Assembly (NCBI GenBank): GCA_029962745.1 | Contig: CM057169.1 | Coordinates: forward strand, 23,793,089-23,857,088 | DNA: 64,000 nucleotides | Direction of reading: 5' to 3' | From: Echinometra lucunter | Lineage: Eukaryota; Echinodermata; Echinoidea; Camarodonta; Echinometridae | Shown here: piece by piece, positions 1 to 11,758 of the stretch | Layout of the letters: every line of letters starts with the position of its first letter | Numbering within the stretch: the first letter of the stretch is position 1 | Made by a program: the position numbers and the translations under genes | The notes under the pieces: generated by a model | The model's database searches: none | What the model saw: only the letters and a program-made list of their open reading frames with translations | Told to the model about the DNA's origin: nothing

Positions 1-2233
1 TTCACATTTATGGCTTGCAATTGATAGATCACTTAGATGAGCACGTTTCGTAAAGACATAATATCGGTCCAAAGACACGCTCACAACCTGGACATGGTAA
101 AGATGGTGCAGCTTCAAGCCGACGCGATTAAACACCAACATGAACCAAGCAAAGAGAAGTGAAGGACGCGTATTTACGATCACTTCACTTTCACTTCGCT
201 TCACACGTACATCATCCAAAGTGAGGAGCTCCCAAATTCATAGCTCATCCTATTTCAATATCTTTCATGAGCCAATAGTAGTCAGGAATGGTCTACATAA
301 AACATGGCCATTATGTGGCATGTAGCTCCTTGCTATGAAAAATCAAGCAACGATCTACTCAAATCTTCATATAGAATTAAAAGATAACTCAGAGTTTTAA
401 TGAAGTATTCAAAAAATAGTCATGGACTATTAGAAATATTGAAGAGATTCGGTTACTTCGACAGAAAAATGTCACAATGTCTACTATGTCTTTACGCCGA
501 GCCGAATACAACTATCCGGGCTGGGGGTAGTTACATAGATACCTTTGTCTTAATTAGTGTGATAAGAATCGCATCGCTACTCCGAATCGGGCCATGTTAT
601 CGAATGTGGTTGCATATATTGAAACGGTTCGAAATCTCATAAAATGTGTTAATCTGTTCTGGATTTTAAGTGGGATAGTGCTTTTCACTTATAAGCCACT
701 TATAAGCTAAAATGAAGTTCTAGCTACTCTATGCCTGTTGATTATCTTTTCTCGAGGGTATAAACTCAAATGAATGTTTTGTTACAAACAAGTTTTTGAA
801 CTACAAAGAAATCAGTCCATGCATAAATTAACACAATCGACCAATCTCTTTAATGCCTGTTGATATGTTTTCTTGCAAGTAGGACATGTAGGAAGGAAGC
901 TGTATTTACCTTCGTGTCCAGCAATAAGACAACATGGTACCTGGCATATTGATTTGGGACATCATATTCCCAAAGTCTATTTGCTTACGGATCATGAGGA
1001 TCCATATATTAATACAACTCTAACTTTCAACTATTTGAAGTTACTGGAGCTGTGTTCTTCGATTTCTTGTTTAAACAAAGAAGATAGAATCATTCTACGT
1101 TCTATAAATGGGATCATCTACCCCGTCATCTACTCTAGACACCCCTTCTTCGAGCTGTCATAACAGTATGCTTACCCAATACCGTGACACACAGCGGATA
1201 TCATCCTCTGGGTTAGTATGATTCCTACCAACCATGGAAGAACAAAGACGCCATTCCTCGGGCCAAATCGGTCACATCACGTGATCAGGGTAAGGAGCAG
1301 TAATTGGTGGCAGCGTGCGTTCCTAATAACCTACGGGTCGCCAAGACGCATACAACCAGTGGCCTGTGGAAGGTATAGACCAATTTCACCTCCGGTTGAT
1401 GTATTTAGCCCTCTATCGGCGACGCCATTGCTGCGGTGGGCAAGCGCGCTGACCGCGATTGGCTCTGTGTACAAAATGAATGTAAGATATGAGATATGCC
1501 CCGATATTGTTCCATTTATTCTAGATCAATAAAATAAAGCATGGATACATGGGTAGATGGGGTAAGACAATGGTCATAGCTGACGGATGAAGGTATGATG
1601 TATTTTTGTACTTTCGATGGTTTTTCAACTTAGTTTTGTCAGTAAAAGCTCGATTGCAGCATAGAAGCCGTAGTAAACGGGAGCCCTAAATCTTACCCTG
1701 TTTACAAAGTCATGTTTTCACTCATTAAATTTTACGCCAAAGTACATAATGATAATGTTTCTTGACTTCGAAGCCCTTTCTGTTGATGTTTTTACCCACT
1801 GGCGACGAATTCCTTCACATTGCTTAAGGGAAACCTGTGTAGGGAGTACGGCTTCTCACACAAACAGGCTTCATGAGTCAAAAGCGAGTGAATTTCGCAC
1901 TCAGTTAGCTTCCAATTTTTAAACTTTCTCTAATTCTTGTGGCATTTGAGCACCGCACAGCTGCGACCTGAACTTCCCTGATAATTTCTCATTGCAAATA
2001 TTAAAATGAATCTGCATATACTGGTCAAAATAGACAAAAAATCGAACGAATGTACATAACGCGCTATTGACCTATGTACTATAAAAGTTGGAGCGCCCAC
2101 CGCAGTATGTCGAACTGTGTCGAACCAGAGTCAAACAGTCTGCTGCCCTCTTGCGTCGTGAAATTGGTCTATACGATGTTAACCGGCCCTTGTGGAAGTT
2201 CCAAAATTGAAAGCACAATTATTCTTCAGTTGT
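1..2233. other. Non-coding stretch, no recognised gene
   Basis: AT-rich sequence without a convincing gene, RNA or complete repeat. Open frames at 873-1163 (+) and 1218-1532 (+) have no recognisable domain and no strong paired splice signals. Positions about 1230-1470 are clearly richer in G+C and CpG than the surroundings and contain inverted CCAAT motifs and a CACGTG box, so a decayed or active promoter is possible but not shown. Confidence 0.5.
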
Positions 2234-2534
2234 TTCGCTGACAGGCGCGTAGCCAGAGGGGGGCGATGGAGATGGTCGCTCCCCCAAAAAGCCACCAAAA
2301 AAAAAAAAAGGGGGAAGAAAAGAAGCGTGAGCGAGAAAAATAAAGAGGTAAGAGAACGTAAGAAGAGCGGGAGTAGACAAAGAACAATGACAAAGAAACG
2401 TCGGAGCTTCTCCCCCCCCCCCCCCCCGAACCCTCTAGGGAGCACGCTTCGCGCGCTCAGTAAGTGATTCGCACGCTTCGCGTGCTCACTACCGCCCCCT
2501 AAAGTGAAATCCTAGCTACGCCACTGTTCGCTGA
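2234..2534. mobile_element. Non-autonomous hAT-type element, 285 bp, with exact 8-bp target duplication
   Basis: The element spans 2242-2526 and is flanked by identical 8-bp copies of TTCGCTGA (2234-2241 and 2527-2534). An 8-bp duplication is the hallmark of the hAT superfamily. The ends are imperfect inverted repeats: CAGGCGCGTAGCCAG on the left, and CAGTGGCGTAGCTAG when the right end is read backwards. Inside are runs of A and C and two inverted modules built on GCACGCTTCGCGTGC. There is no transposase frame, so the copy needed an enzyme from elsewhere. The inner text matches modules of the larger element at 14765-16375, so the two belong to one family. Confidence 0.85.
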
Positions 2535-3485
2535 CTGCTGTGTTTGTTCTTCCGGCCTCTTTAAACGCATTTCCCTATCTATAAATGAGTTTTTGCTTGT
2601 GAACTCAACAAAGTTGTGTCAAATACATTTTCCCATCTTGAGCTAAGAAGGAGACAGGTTGCACCTTGATAGATAATGTGTAAAATATGAATTTTTATGT
2701 ACAAATCACATAGAGAGTTTTCCTTTTAAACCTACCATTTTGAAGCAACAATGCCAATATGAGGATTGCCACAGAAAGTAAATTAAGACTTTCAAATTTT
2801 CACAACTTTCTCATTTCGTAACCCATTTTGATGAAACTGTTTTAATTGCTTCTCTCTGTCCTCTCTTTTAATTGAAATTGAATTTTCCCCAGGGTTTCAT
2901 TCTCCTTTAATAACATTTTAGAAAGGGAAGTTTTACTACTATAACCGTCGTTTATGATAGATGTACAAAAAAGTTTAAGAACTGATTGATTAAAATATTA
3001 TTTCAAGAAAAACAACAATATTTTTTAGAGGAATCTACGCAATAGAATTGTCAAACAAAACTGTAACTTGGGGAAAAAGTTGTTTTATTCTTAAAATGTC
3101 ACGCTTTTAATAACAACAGAGAAAATATATGATCTGCCGTTTCAACCCCATCTGTAGGAGCCCATCGACATGTACTTCAAAATCAATTCTAACGTCCAAT
3201 ATTTTCGCTGTTGTTGTTTTGGTAAATTGTAACTAGCTAGCATTTTCCAGACTGAATTTGTTTGTCAGAGTAATACAAAAATCTTCAAACAATACACCAC
3301 GCACAGTAATTTTTTTATTTATCTCCTTGTGGTATCAACCTATGAACTCTACATGCAATTCAGGATAAAGTTCGATCTTACCCTAAGGATATGTTATGAT
3401 AGGACGATGACAGACGGGTCTTAGAAAGCGATTTCAAGATGGAATTATTGTCTTGTTATGATATCATCCTTTCTTACCTTTCACA
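2535..3485. other. Non-coding, nothing recognised
   Basis: AT-rich sequence with frequent stops in all frames. I see no inverted repeat, tRNA-like box or protein motif here. Confidence 0.45.
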
Positions 3486-3799
3486 GGAAGAAGCATGGGC
3501 GTCAATCAGATGGGAGAAAGGGAGACACGTCCCCCCCCCCCCCCCCAGAAAAGAAAATTAAGGGTGGGGGACATAATAGGGTATAACTGAGAAACTTCTT
3601 TCTCATCGCCTGTCTGCAAATTTTTGTGTTTACCCCCCCCCCCCCTTTTTTAAACTGAGGATTTTTTTTTTGTGTGTGTGTGTGTGTGTTGTCCTCCCAA
3701 AATTCTATGTCCAAAAGTTTTTGAGAGTGTGTCCCCCCCCCAAAAAAAAAAAAAGAATAAGAAGAATATATGAAATGCATTGACGCCCCTGGTTAGAAG
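3486..3799. mobile_element. Short hAT-like element with poly-C modules
   Basis: The ends read GGGCGTCAAT (3497-3506) and ATTGACGCCC (3779-3788), an inverted pair. The element would run from 3494 to 3791. The 8 bp outside each end are GGAAGAAG (3486-3493) and GTTAGAAG (3792-3799), which agree at 6 of 8 positions, as expected for an old hAT duplication. The body holds three poly-C runs, a GT microsatellite and an A run, and no transposase. The open frame at 3502-3780 (minus) is just this low-complexity sequence. Confidence 0.6.
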
Positions 3800-4111
3800 C
3801 AGTGCTCATGACTTCTCTCCGGAAATTGAAGGGCATGTTCTGAAAACAAAGCGCAGTAGGGACGCCTTCAGATGGATCAATTGGAACAACTCACACCCCA
3901 TTCACACTCGTCTTTATACGAATTCTTTCCATAAATAAAGACCTTTTTAGGACTAACCTTACCATGCTTACGCTCATAATTTGTATTTTAATGGACTGGT
4001 GATAATTAACGTTTGTTTGTTTGATTGATTTTATTCAAGCACGGAGGCGAACATCGGAACTGATTTTCAACCACCCACAGATTGAACGTGAAATCGACGT
4101 AATGCAAGCTA

Positions 4112-4665
4112 GGCATCAGTGTGCTCTTAGTGAATAGAGATGACCAAGAAGAGTAAACAGTGAAAGTCTGAGCAAAATCGGACATTCAGTTCAAGAGATA
4201 TGAATTTGAAAGTTTCAGTAAATCCCTATTATGGGGATCCTTGAGTTGCAAACTTTGCCAGCATCTGTGATGTCATCGTGGACAACTCTCAATTCATTTT
4301 GTATATAATTTTTTCAACAACAAAAAAAATGATTTATATGAAATTAAAAGTCAGGAATCAACATAATTCTTCCCAAAATGCTTGCAGAATTGATATAGCC
4401 ATACCATACTCAAACAATAGATCAAAAGAATTTTTGTTTTTCTTGAAAATAAAGAGAGTGTTAAATTTTGTGTACAAAATGAATGGAGAGTTGTCCACAA
4501 TGACATCACAGATGCTGGCAAAGTTGCCAATTCAAGGATCCCCATAGTAAGGATTTACTTAAACTTTCAAACTTCATAACTCTTGAACAGATTGTCCGAT
4601 TTTCCTCAAACTTTCACTGTTTATTCTTCTTGTTCTTCTTCATTCACTAAAAGCACACTGATGCC
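4112..4665. mobile_element. Long inverted-repeat element (fold-back type)
   Basis: The arms 4112-4302 and 4471-4665 are inverted copies of each other over roughly 190 bp at high but imperfect identity. Shared landmarks are GGCATCAGTGTGC at the tip, the block GGGGATCCTTGA, and GCCAGCATCTGTGATGTCA. The 168-bp spacer is AT-rich. The short frames 4278-4547 (+) and 4351-4545 (minus) mirror each other because of this symmetry and are not genes. No target duplication is obvious, so the superfamily is unassigned. Confidence 0.75.
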
Positions 4666-4708
4666 TGGGTTCCATTCTCCGTTAATATAAACATGGAGGG
4701 GTAGCTAG

Positions 4709-4803
4709 GAGAGAACAGGAGAACGGGAGAGAACGCGGGAGAACGGGAGAACGGGAGAACGGGAGAACGGGAGAACGGGAGAACGGGAGAACGGAAGAAC
4801 GGG
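4709..4803. repeat. Minisatellite of 9-bp unit GAGAACGGG
   Basis: About ten near-perfect tandem copies of GAGAACGGG, with variants at the left edge (GAGAACAGG, GAGAACGCGG). Read on the minus strand it produces repetitive Ser-Pro-Val-Leu-Pro-Phe-Ser-Arg peptides in two frames (within 4647-5120 and 4705-5007), which explains those open frames. Confidence 0.95.
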
Positions 4804-6817
4804 GAAATGGAGGAACTCTCTCGTATCATCGAAATCAAAGAAAAGAAAATAAAGTTGTGTAAAAAGTTCAAAATGACATGGAGAAAAGGGGGGAGAGAGA
4901 TATAAGGGGCCGCCACAGCAGCCCCCTCCCCACTCCCCAATCGCTTCCCGGATAATTTGCATTCCTTTCCCGAGTAAAAACCAATGTAGTGTGAAATAAG
5001 GGAACACCGTGCTCTATTCTTGATCATCAAGGCATAATGATAACAGCATAAAAGACAGTGAATGTTCATAAACATTAATAACCACTGCCATGCGTGACCT
5101 GAAATCAATATACACACCACGCATGCAAACTTCCTGTGGGGTTTGTAGACTATAAACTTGAATGGAATAAAAGTTGCTCTAGAATTGTTGAAATCAATAT
5201 TAAATAAGAGACGTTCATGTTTTTGGCTGTTGTTGTTATTGTTGTTGTTGGATTGTGGTGTGTTTTCTTTCTTTCTTTCTTTCTGTTTTTGTGCAAAAGC
5301 CGGTAACCAAATATGCGCTACAGGGTTGCATGATGAAAAACCCCACTAGACCGGAAACATAATTATGCTGATTAAAATGGCTTCTCCTTAGGCGCCATGA
5401 AAACTCATCCTCCTTTTTTTTTTTCGTTCCATCCGATAGCACAGTTTCAGCCACAGTTTCAAACCTTAATCTGGAAAATAAATCATATAATAGGATGGGG
5501 CGGTACAGATAGCGTAACACTAACCAAACCTGACAGAGAAGATTTATTGTATTCTACTACCTCAAACTAATCAAAGTTTTGCGCGGCCTCAAGGTTGTAG
5601 GACGTTTGCCTCGTAAAACATTCTTCCCAATTTCTCACATAACATGAATATCGCGTCCTGACGTCAAGTACATGTGATACAAGAGAATAACAGACAGAAA
5701 TAAAGGGATATTTTTGATGTGCACATAGATGATGACAGACAGGTAGAGGGAAAATACACAATTCAAGTTATAGCTAAGGAGGTGGCGGCATGTCAATACC
5801 CTAGTAAAATTTAATTTTTCGTCACCATTTTTGGAATTCTTAAAATAAAAAATTTCAAAGCAGAAAACTGCGAATCATTGAATTTGAATGAGAAGCTTGA
5901 GTTCTGGGAGAAAATGAAAAATAAATTTGTGGGCTTTCTGAGCTTTGTCGTATCGGTTTGGAAGAATATCATAGCAGAAATGTCTCCTGGAAAAGGATTA
6001 CTCTTCAAACAGTCAAAGGCCATCATATTTCAAATACGACAGTAAACAGCTTGGGCCCAGAAACGCTTCTGTGCAGTAGAATCTGCCCATTACTGCGTGC
6101 GGTGCATATGATTTTCAACAAGACTGCGTTGATTTGTTATCATTGTAATGCTTTAAAAACCTCACCCTATGTACCAAGTTTTACCTCCAGTTAATTAACC
6201 TTTCCAAACTACATTGAAAAAAATTCTTTTACATTGTATTAGCAAGACCAGAATTCATATTTATCTTTAAGACTCTTTAATGATGTATATCTATGCAATA
6301 TCATCTACCTTTTCATTGTGCTCTTTTGACATTTTCAAACTGGGTTCAGCTCAGTCGCTAAGGATCTTAATGAACTGGAAAAAAGGAAATGGTCTCTATT
6401 CTACTTTTAAAAATGTTTGACTTCATTTTTCAGACCATACGTCAGGTGATCTCTGACTATAGCCTTATCAGTGTACCTCTTAAAGTTAAGCACATCTTTG
6501 TGCTCTTTTCATTACCCTTACTCTCGATCGCGATAATGAAATCAAAGGGTTTTAATAACACTCTAATTTATTTTACCTTTCACAACAATGCCCGTCGCCG
6601 TTATGAAATATTGATAATTCGTTGAGAGGGCTTGAAAAATGTAATAGCAGGAGATGTGGGCGACTGGTGAGTCTTTGCCTTGTCCCTCCCCCCCCCCCCC
6701 CACCCCGCACACACATATACACACGCACATGTTCTAGGATAATTCTAAATAGGTATGAAGAATTGTTCGAATAAAAAAATCAAAACGATAAAGACACTCA
6801 GATACATCTCAAGTCTT
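4804..6817. other. Non-coding with simple repeats
   Basis: No gene is recognised. Simple sequence includes a TTTC tetranucleotide run at about 5264-5284 and a poly-C tract at about 6686-6701 followed by CA-rich sequence. Open frames here are under 100 codons and show no known motif. Confidence 0.45.
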
Positions 6818-6823
6818 TCTCTT

Positions 6824-7239
6824 TTAACCCATTCGTGACAGGAATTATTTAAAGCCTAATTTGATCAGCTTTTATTCTTCAAATTGGCAACACTAACGTT
6901 TTTATTTTATTGCTACATTTTTCTTATAAAACGTCATGTATCTGAAATGAATATAAATTGACAGAAATTACGATGAGAAGTCAAAAAGCTGCCAATTTGC
7001 AGGGGAAAACGGTGATTTTAAATTTTCTATCACATTGCCAATTTAAGGATTTTAATGCTTGTTTTCCTTTTAAAAATTTTCAGCATCAAACAACGAATAT
7101 TGACGCAACCAAAATGGGCACAGTTTGTGTAGATTTTTTTGCTCTTTCTGCTCATGTATTTGGTATGATTTTTTAGGCATTGCATCAAAAGATATTAGGC
7201 CAAACCACAAAATGTGGACCTCTGTCACGAATGGGTTAA
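6824..7239. mobile_element. piggyBac-type MITE with TTAA duplications
   Basis: The element is bounded by TTAA at 6824-6827 and 7236-7239, with termini starting CCC and ending GGG, the signature of the piggyBac superfamily. The inverted ends are CCCATTCGTGACAG on the left and CTGTCACGAATGGG on the right (7222-7235). The body is about 408 bp, AT-rich and without a transposase frame, so it is non-autonomous. The short frames 6958-7176 and 7125-7328 (+) lie inside it and are incidental. Confidence 0.75.
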
Positions 7240-7244
7240 AAGAA

Positions 7245-7929
7245 AACATGCAAAGAAGCTTTGGAACCTACTCACAGTCCTCATTGTTTGGAACTGTTCT
7301 AATTCAAGTTTTTATACTTACATTGTAATTTTGGAAAGGTAAAAACTGTACATTATGTGAACAGCATTTTGGATCATCATGCACACAGAATAGCAATGCC
7401 GAAGAGCAGACGCCTAATTCTAAACAAATTGATCGTGCTCTACGCTGATATCTCATAAATCCATTACAAGCCTTCATCTTCACTCGTCCCTTTGTCACAG
7501 AAAAAAAAATAAATGTCTGAATACGACAGGAAAATTAGAATTTATTGGCAAGTCTTAAAGTAGGGTCGTTATCATGTCATCGTTTAGCCACTTTATTTTC
7601 TTCGACTTATTTGCAGCCTAGTTGCTAATATGTCACTTGCGCCGCTCCTAAATGGTGGCATTAATTCATTATGTCAAATCATCGTTGAAAGAAACCGAAA
7701 AGTGTTTGCACTACTCGCACTGTCGCGTAGAAAAAGCTCTATGGGTTTTTACTTCCCATGGAAATTTTACTTGCCTTTCCTGTATGAAAAACTGAACAAT
7801 GACGGAGGGGGGGGGGGGGGGTATGTGCGATATCTTGCGATGGAAGGTAAGAAAAAATCACTGCTTTCCCATGCAAACTAGCAATTTTTAAACTTCTCAA
7901 CATACTGCCTTCTGTCATTTCATTTTCAT
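7245..7929. other. Non-coding spacer between two piggyBac-type ends
   Basis: No recognisable gene. There is a poly-G run at about 7805-7820. The frame at 7630-7881 (+) reads through this G run as polyglycine and has no domain. The stretch could be foreign DNA caught between two related transposon ends, or just host sequence. Confidence 0.35.
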
Positions 7930-8050
7930 TTCCGATAAATGACTTTTTATGACGAAAATTGTAGGGAACAAAAGAAAAATATTGGTGTTGCCAATCTGAA
8001 GAAAAAGCTGATCAAAAGGCTTGAAATAATTCCAGTCATTAATGGGTTAA
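7930..8050 (-). mobile_element. Inverted, partial second copy of the piggyBac-type element
   Basis: Read backwards, this segment matches the left ~115 bp of the element at 6824-7239: the TTAACCCATT start, the block GATCAGCTTTTTCTTC, and the block ATTGGCAACACC. It ends in GGG-TTAA at 8043-8050. The other end is missing. Together with the full copy it makes an inverted pair spanning 6824-8050. Confidence 0.7.
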
Positions 8051-8622
8051 AGGAATTTCTGGTTTCAGGTTTCAATTTACAAAGAAGTTTTAATTCCCCT
8101 CTCATATAAACTCCATAATACCACATATCAGAAACCATAACCTCACGGATACATTCATATAAAATGTTTTTCTTGTTATTATTATTATTGATTATCCATG
8201 AATTCATAAATTGATAAATTGAATCGAATTCTTGAATTCAACACAGAGTGAGCCCACATTGCGACAGTCCATACTTTGTGATTCTTTAAAAGCTATCGAA
8301 TAACGATTTCTAATCATTAATGTTGTTCATGAACGCCGATTACTATGATTACACTTAAAAGTTTCACAGCTGCCATTGAAATAATCGATTATACATATCA
8401 TGTCGTATATCCATCGTATCAGTCGTATATTTCACCCGATATGTTCGGAGAAGAAAGGCAAAACAGTTCAAACACAATCGGTGTACAGTAGAAAACCTAC
8501 CAAAGAATAAAAGAATATGTGTCATCTTTCTCTAAAGTTTCTCCTTTGTACCAAGAAAGCGAACCATATACGATTCTACACAAAATTTTAAAAACGATGG
8601 TGTTCAGTAATGCGTTACCATT

Positions 8623-8770
8623 GGCCCTCGTATCCTAAAACTTGTTATCAGTAACGACTGCCACATTTCTATGACAAATTTGCTCTTAGCCAATCAGATG
8701 CAAGGAGTTTAGTAGCTTATAACAGCTATTGTAACTTGTAATGATAACAAGTTTTATGAAACGGGGCCCT
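8623..8770. mobile_element. Short palindromic MITE (GTTTCATAA-end family), copy 1
   Basis: About 148 bp. The right end reads TGATAACAAGTTTTATGAAA followed by CGGGGCCCT. The left end is its imperfect inverse (GGCCCTCGTATCCTAAAACTTGTTATCA-like, 8623-8650). Between them is an asymmetric core beginning AGCCAATCAGATG (8688-8700) and ending AGTAGCTTATAACAG. The same core occurs in copies at 18984-19121 and 44698-44836. No coding capacity. Confidence 0.8.
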
Positions 8771-10738
8771 TGACACTTAAATAAATTACCATTGGGATGC
8801 AAATGAATCACTTCTCCATGTGATTGAAATTCATAACCGGTTAATATATATTATCTGTTTGCAGAAATTTTTCAAATTTGAATTTCCTTCTGTTTTAGAA
8901 CACCGAGTAGTGTATAGAAATGATAAATCAGAACAATACAGGTGGATATAGGGCACTTCAATGTTTTGTTTATTTTGCTTTTATCAAGGGAAGCAAGGAA
9001 GTTGTCCATTCATTTAAGCAAAATGCATAGATATGAAGGTTTGTAAAAGTGGCCCAGAAACCGTAAGGGTATAACTGTAATAAGACTGAACACAAACTTA
9101 TTTTGCCAGAATGTAACTACGGTAGGAAAATATTAAATTCAATCAAACTTTCACTTTTCTCTTTCCTTCCGGAATAATTTCGATATCATTTTCAAAGTTT
9201 TGTCTAGGTTCGACCGTGTTAAAACGAACATAGATCAATGTCGAAAATGATTTTTTCTTTTCCGCATGATTTTCATCCCGACTCGATCATTTTGAAGAAA
9301 TTTTGATGGGGTTATCGACCTCCCTCTGGCCATTTGAATTCCTCCCGGTAAATATATATTTTTTCACAGGATATAACAAAAATGATAATATCTTGAAAAT
9401 GACAGCGATGCCTCAGTGCTAAGGCAAGCGGCACTGCGTCGATGTCACATAGGCGAATCACACAATTTCCATTACACATAATGGATAATGCTTTCAGGCC
9501 TTCTTTACACCTTCGTCTCTTATCCATCTCATTTTCTTTCCTCATAGGAAGTTGAAAAAAAAGCTTTAAAAAATCAGAAGAGTAGACACCGAGTGACAAA
9601 AGCCGTTCCACAGTTCTGTATCCTTTTAATGAAAAAGCACCTAAATTAGGATCGCCTCCTCCGGCAATTATACTCTAGCTTGGGGTGGGGGTCGACGAAA
9701 CTCTTAGAATAATGAATACTTCGATCATTCTGCGCAACCTGGCATGAAATAATGGACCAAACATCATAGATGTACAAGTATATGGTTTGATTTCCAAAGC
9801 GTTTATGCCGTCTTGACTTTTCTATACACTAATATGAAGGGATAATGATTGTGCATTCGCGTGGCAATGCCTCGATGATTAATGGTGTGTTTTTTCGACA
9901 GAGATTTGTCAACACATTGAATGAAGATTTTGCAGTTCCCTGCTCGAAATGTCAGCAAAAGCTATTTTTGACACGAGGAAGTGATAAACAAAGCCCTGCG
10001 GACATGTTATGAATATTCACTTATATAAGCTTTCTAATATTGTCTGGATATAGCTATAACGGCTTGCTATTGTCATGCATGTATGCAATATGTCATAGAC
10101 GATACAGCGGTCACTCCGCACTATACTCCTTGTTCATGTGTGAGACCTACATCAATCGTGAATGCATTTTCAGCTGCGTATGAAGAACAGTTTTTGTAAT
10201 ACTTTGATTAGCATATTTGAGGCAAGGACACATTATGGTGCTTGAACTCAGTCTCCGTTATCAAAAAAATCATTCATTCATTCATTCATTCATTTTTTCC
10301 ATATTCAACATTATAAAGTATGTATCAGAAATAATTACATCATCAATTTCAAATCACTACTGACACATTACTGACACAATACTTGCTCTTACAACTTATG
10401 AAATTTTAATCATTTTGGAGAAATCAATGAACCGTTGGAAATAGGGAAGCTTTTTTTCTATCTTTATATTTTTTTGCTTCAAGGATATCATCAATGCACT
10501 GCCTAGTACTGAACATTCACGTATAATTTATTTTTAACCTACACACCTGTTTTGAGCCGATTCTCAGAAATGCATCGATTTTGACTCTAATGTGTCTTTG
10601 TGATGAGGGTCATTTGGTGTGTACACTTTATTAGTACAGCTTCAACCATTGTGATCAAGCAGCAAACTCAAGTAACATCTGTGCCCGATGCTACTTTGTT
10701 CCATGTGATCGATGTCCTATGAGACAGATCAACAGCTC
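8771..10738. other. Non-coding, possible weak LINE tail
   Basis: Mostly unassigned AT-rich sequence with a CATT tetranucleotide run at 10271-10294. On the minus strand around 9604-9657 a frame reads Ala-Phe-Ser-Leu-Lys and a neighbouring frame reads Thr-Glu-Leu-Trp-Asn, faintly like the AFS...LWN signature near the end of CR1/Jockey-type reverse transcriptase proteins. The similarity is thin. Confidence 0.35.
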
Positions 10739-11083
10739 CAGGGGGGGGGGGGGGGGCTTGATCGTAAAGTTGATCGTTGTTCGTAAAGTTACGAATGACT
10801 TTACGAACAATTTGAATATGGCCAGCCGAATGGGATGCCCAAAGTTTTCCAAACGCTTCAACAAAGTGTGAAAAACTTTCCCATAATCTCGATTAAATTG
10901 TGGCAAAAAACACACTGTATAATAAAAATGTTTGTTAACAATAGTATTGTTAATCTATGTCTGCATATTTCACTGTTAGCTGATGCGATTTATAATGACT
11001 GAGAATCCCTTTTGGCTTGCCATATTCAAGTTGTTCGTAAAGTCATTCGTAACTTTACGAACAGCTTTATGAAACACCCCCAG
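10739..11083. mobile_element. Palindromic MITE with ~100-bp arms
   Basis: The left arm begins CCAG, runs into an expanded poly-G (10741-10756), and then reads GTTCGTAAAGTTACGAATGA. The right arm, ending CACCCCCAG at 11083, is its inverse, including TTCGTAAAGTCATTCGTAAC and GCTTTATGAAACACCCCCAG. The arms also share a TTGAATATGGCC-like block. The outer GTTTCATAAAGC motif relates it loosely to the GTTTCATAA-end family. The right terminus suggests the G run on the left grew from the terminal GGGGG. Confidence 0.8.
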
Positions 11084-11706
11084 TACAGACAACTGACAGA
11101 TCGTTTGAATTGTTTCGAAGTAACAAGATGTGACTTATTTCTCAAATGATACATCCATTCTAAGCCCACATTCACAAACATTATAGAACCATCCCATGCA
11201 AAGACATATCCGGGAAAAAAGGTTTCTTTAGGTTAGATCACAAACGATCTATTTCACGAGGACCATCCTTTACCCTGGGGCGTCTTGTCAACCAGTGATA
11301 CCCATTCTCTGGAGGAAAACCCTACATCTTTCTAGTCTAACAAACCTGAAAGCATCAGCCTATCTTCAACCATGTCTACAAGTTCTTTTAATTCAGTCGC
11401 ATAGGAAATAGTAATGTTATAATTCTTCATAAATGATCGTTTGTATCATTTATATTGGTAGTGGTAATTGCTATTGTTGCTGGAAGTAATCTCAATTAGG
11501 CTTAATATCTGTTGCTGCTTATAAGATCGAAATTGTCAGGTCCCCCTTTTAGAATCATACATATGACTGTGACTGCTTCCCTAAAGACAAACATGGCTGA
11601 TCGGAGGCATTCTTATATATTTTTGAAAAATAAAAAGATAAAACATGAACAAAATGAGCATTTTAGTCTTCCCTATGTCTGTTACTTCTTTCACTTCCTC
11701 TTTCTC

Positions 11707-11758
<52 letters not shown>

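Noticed and set aside
4647..5120. 157-codon minus-strand open frame
   Set aside because: Its C-terminal half is the GAGAACGGG minisatellite read as a repeat peptide, and the rest has no recognised motif.
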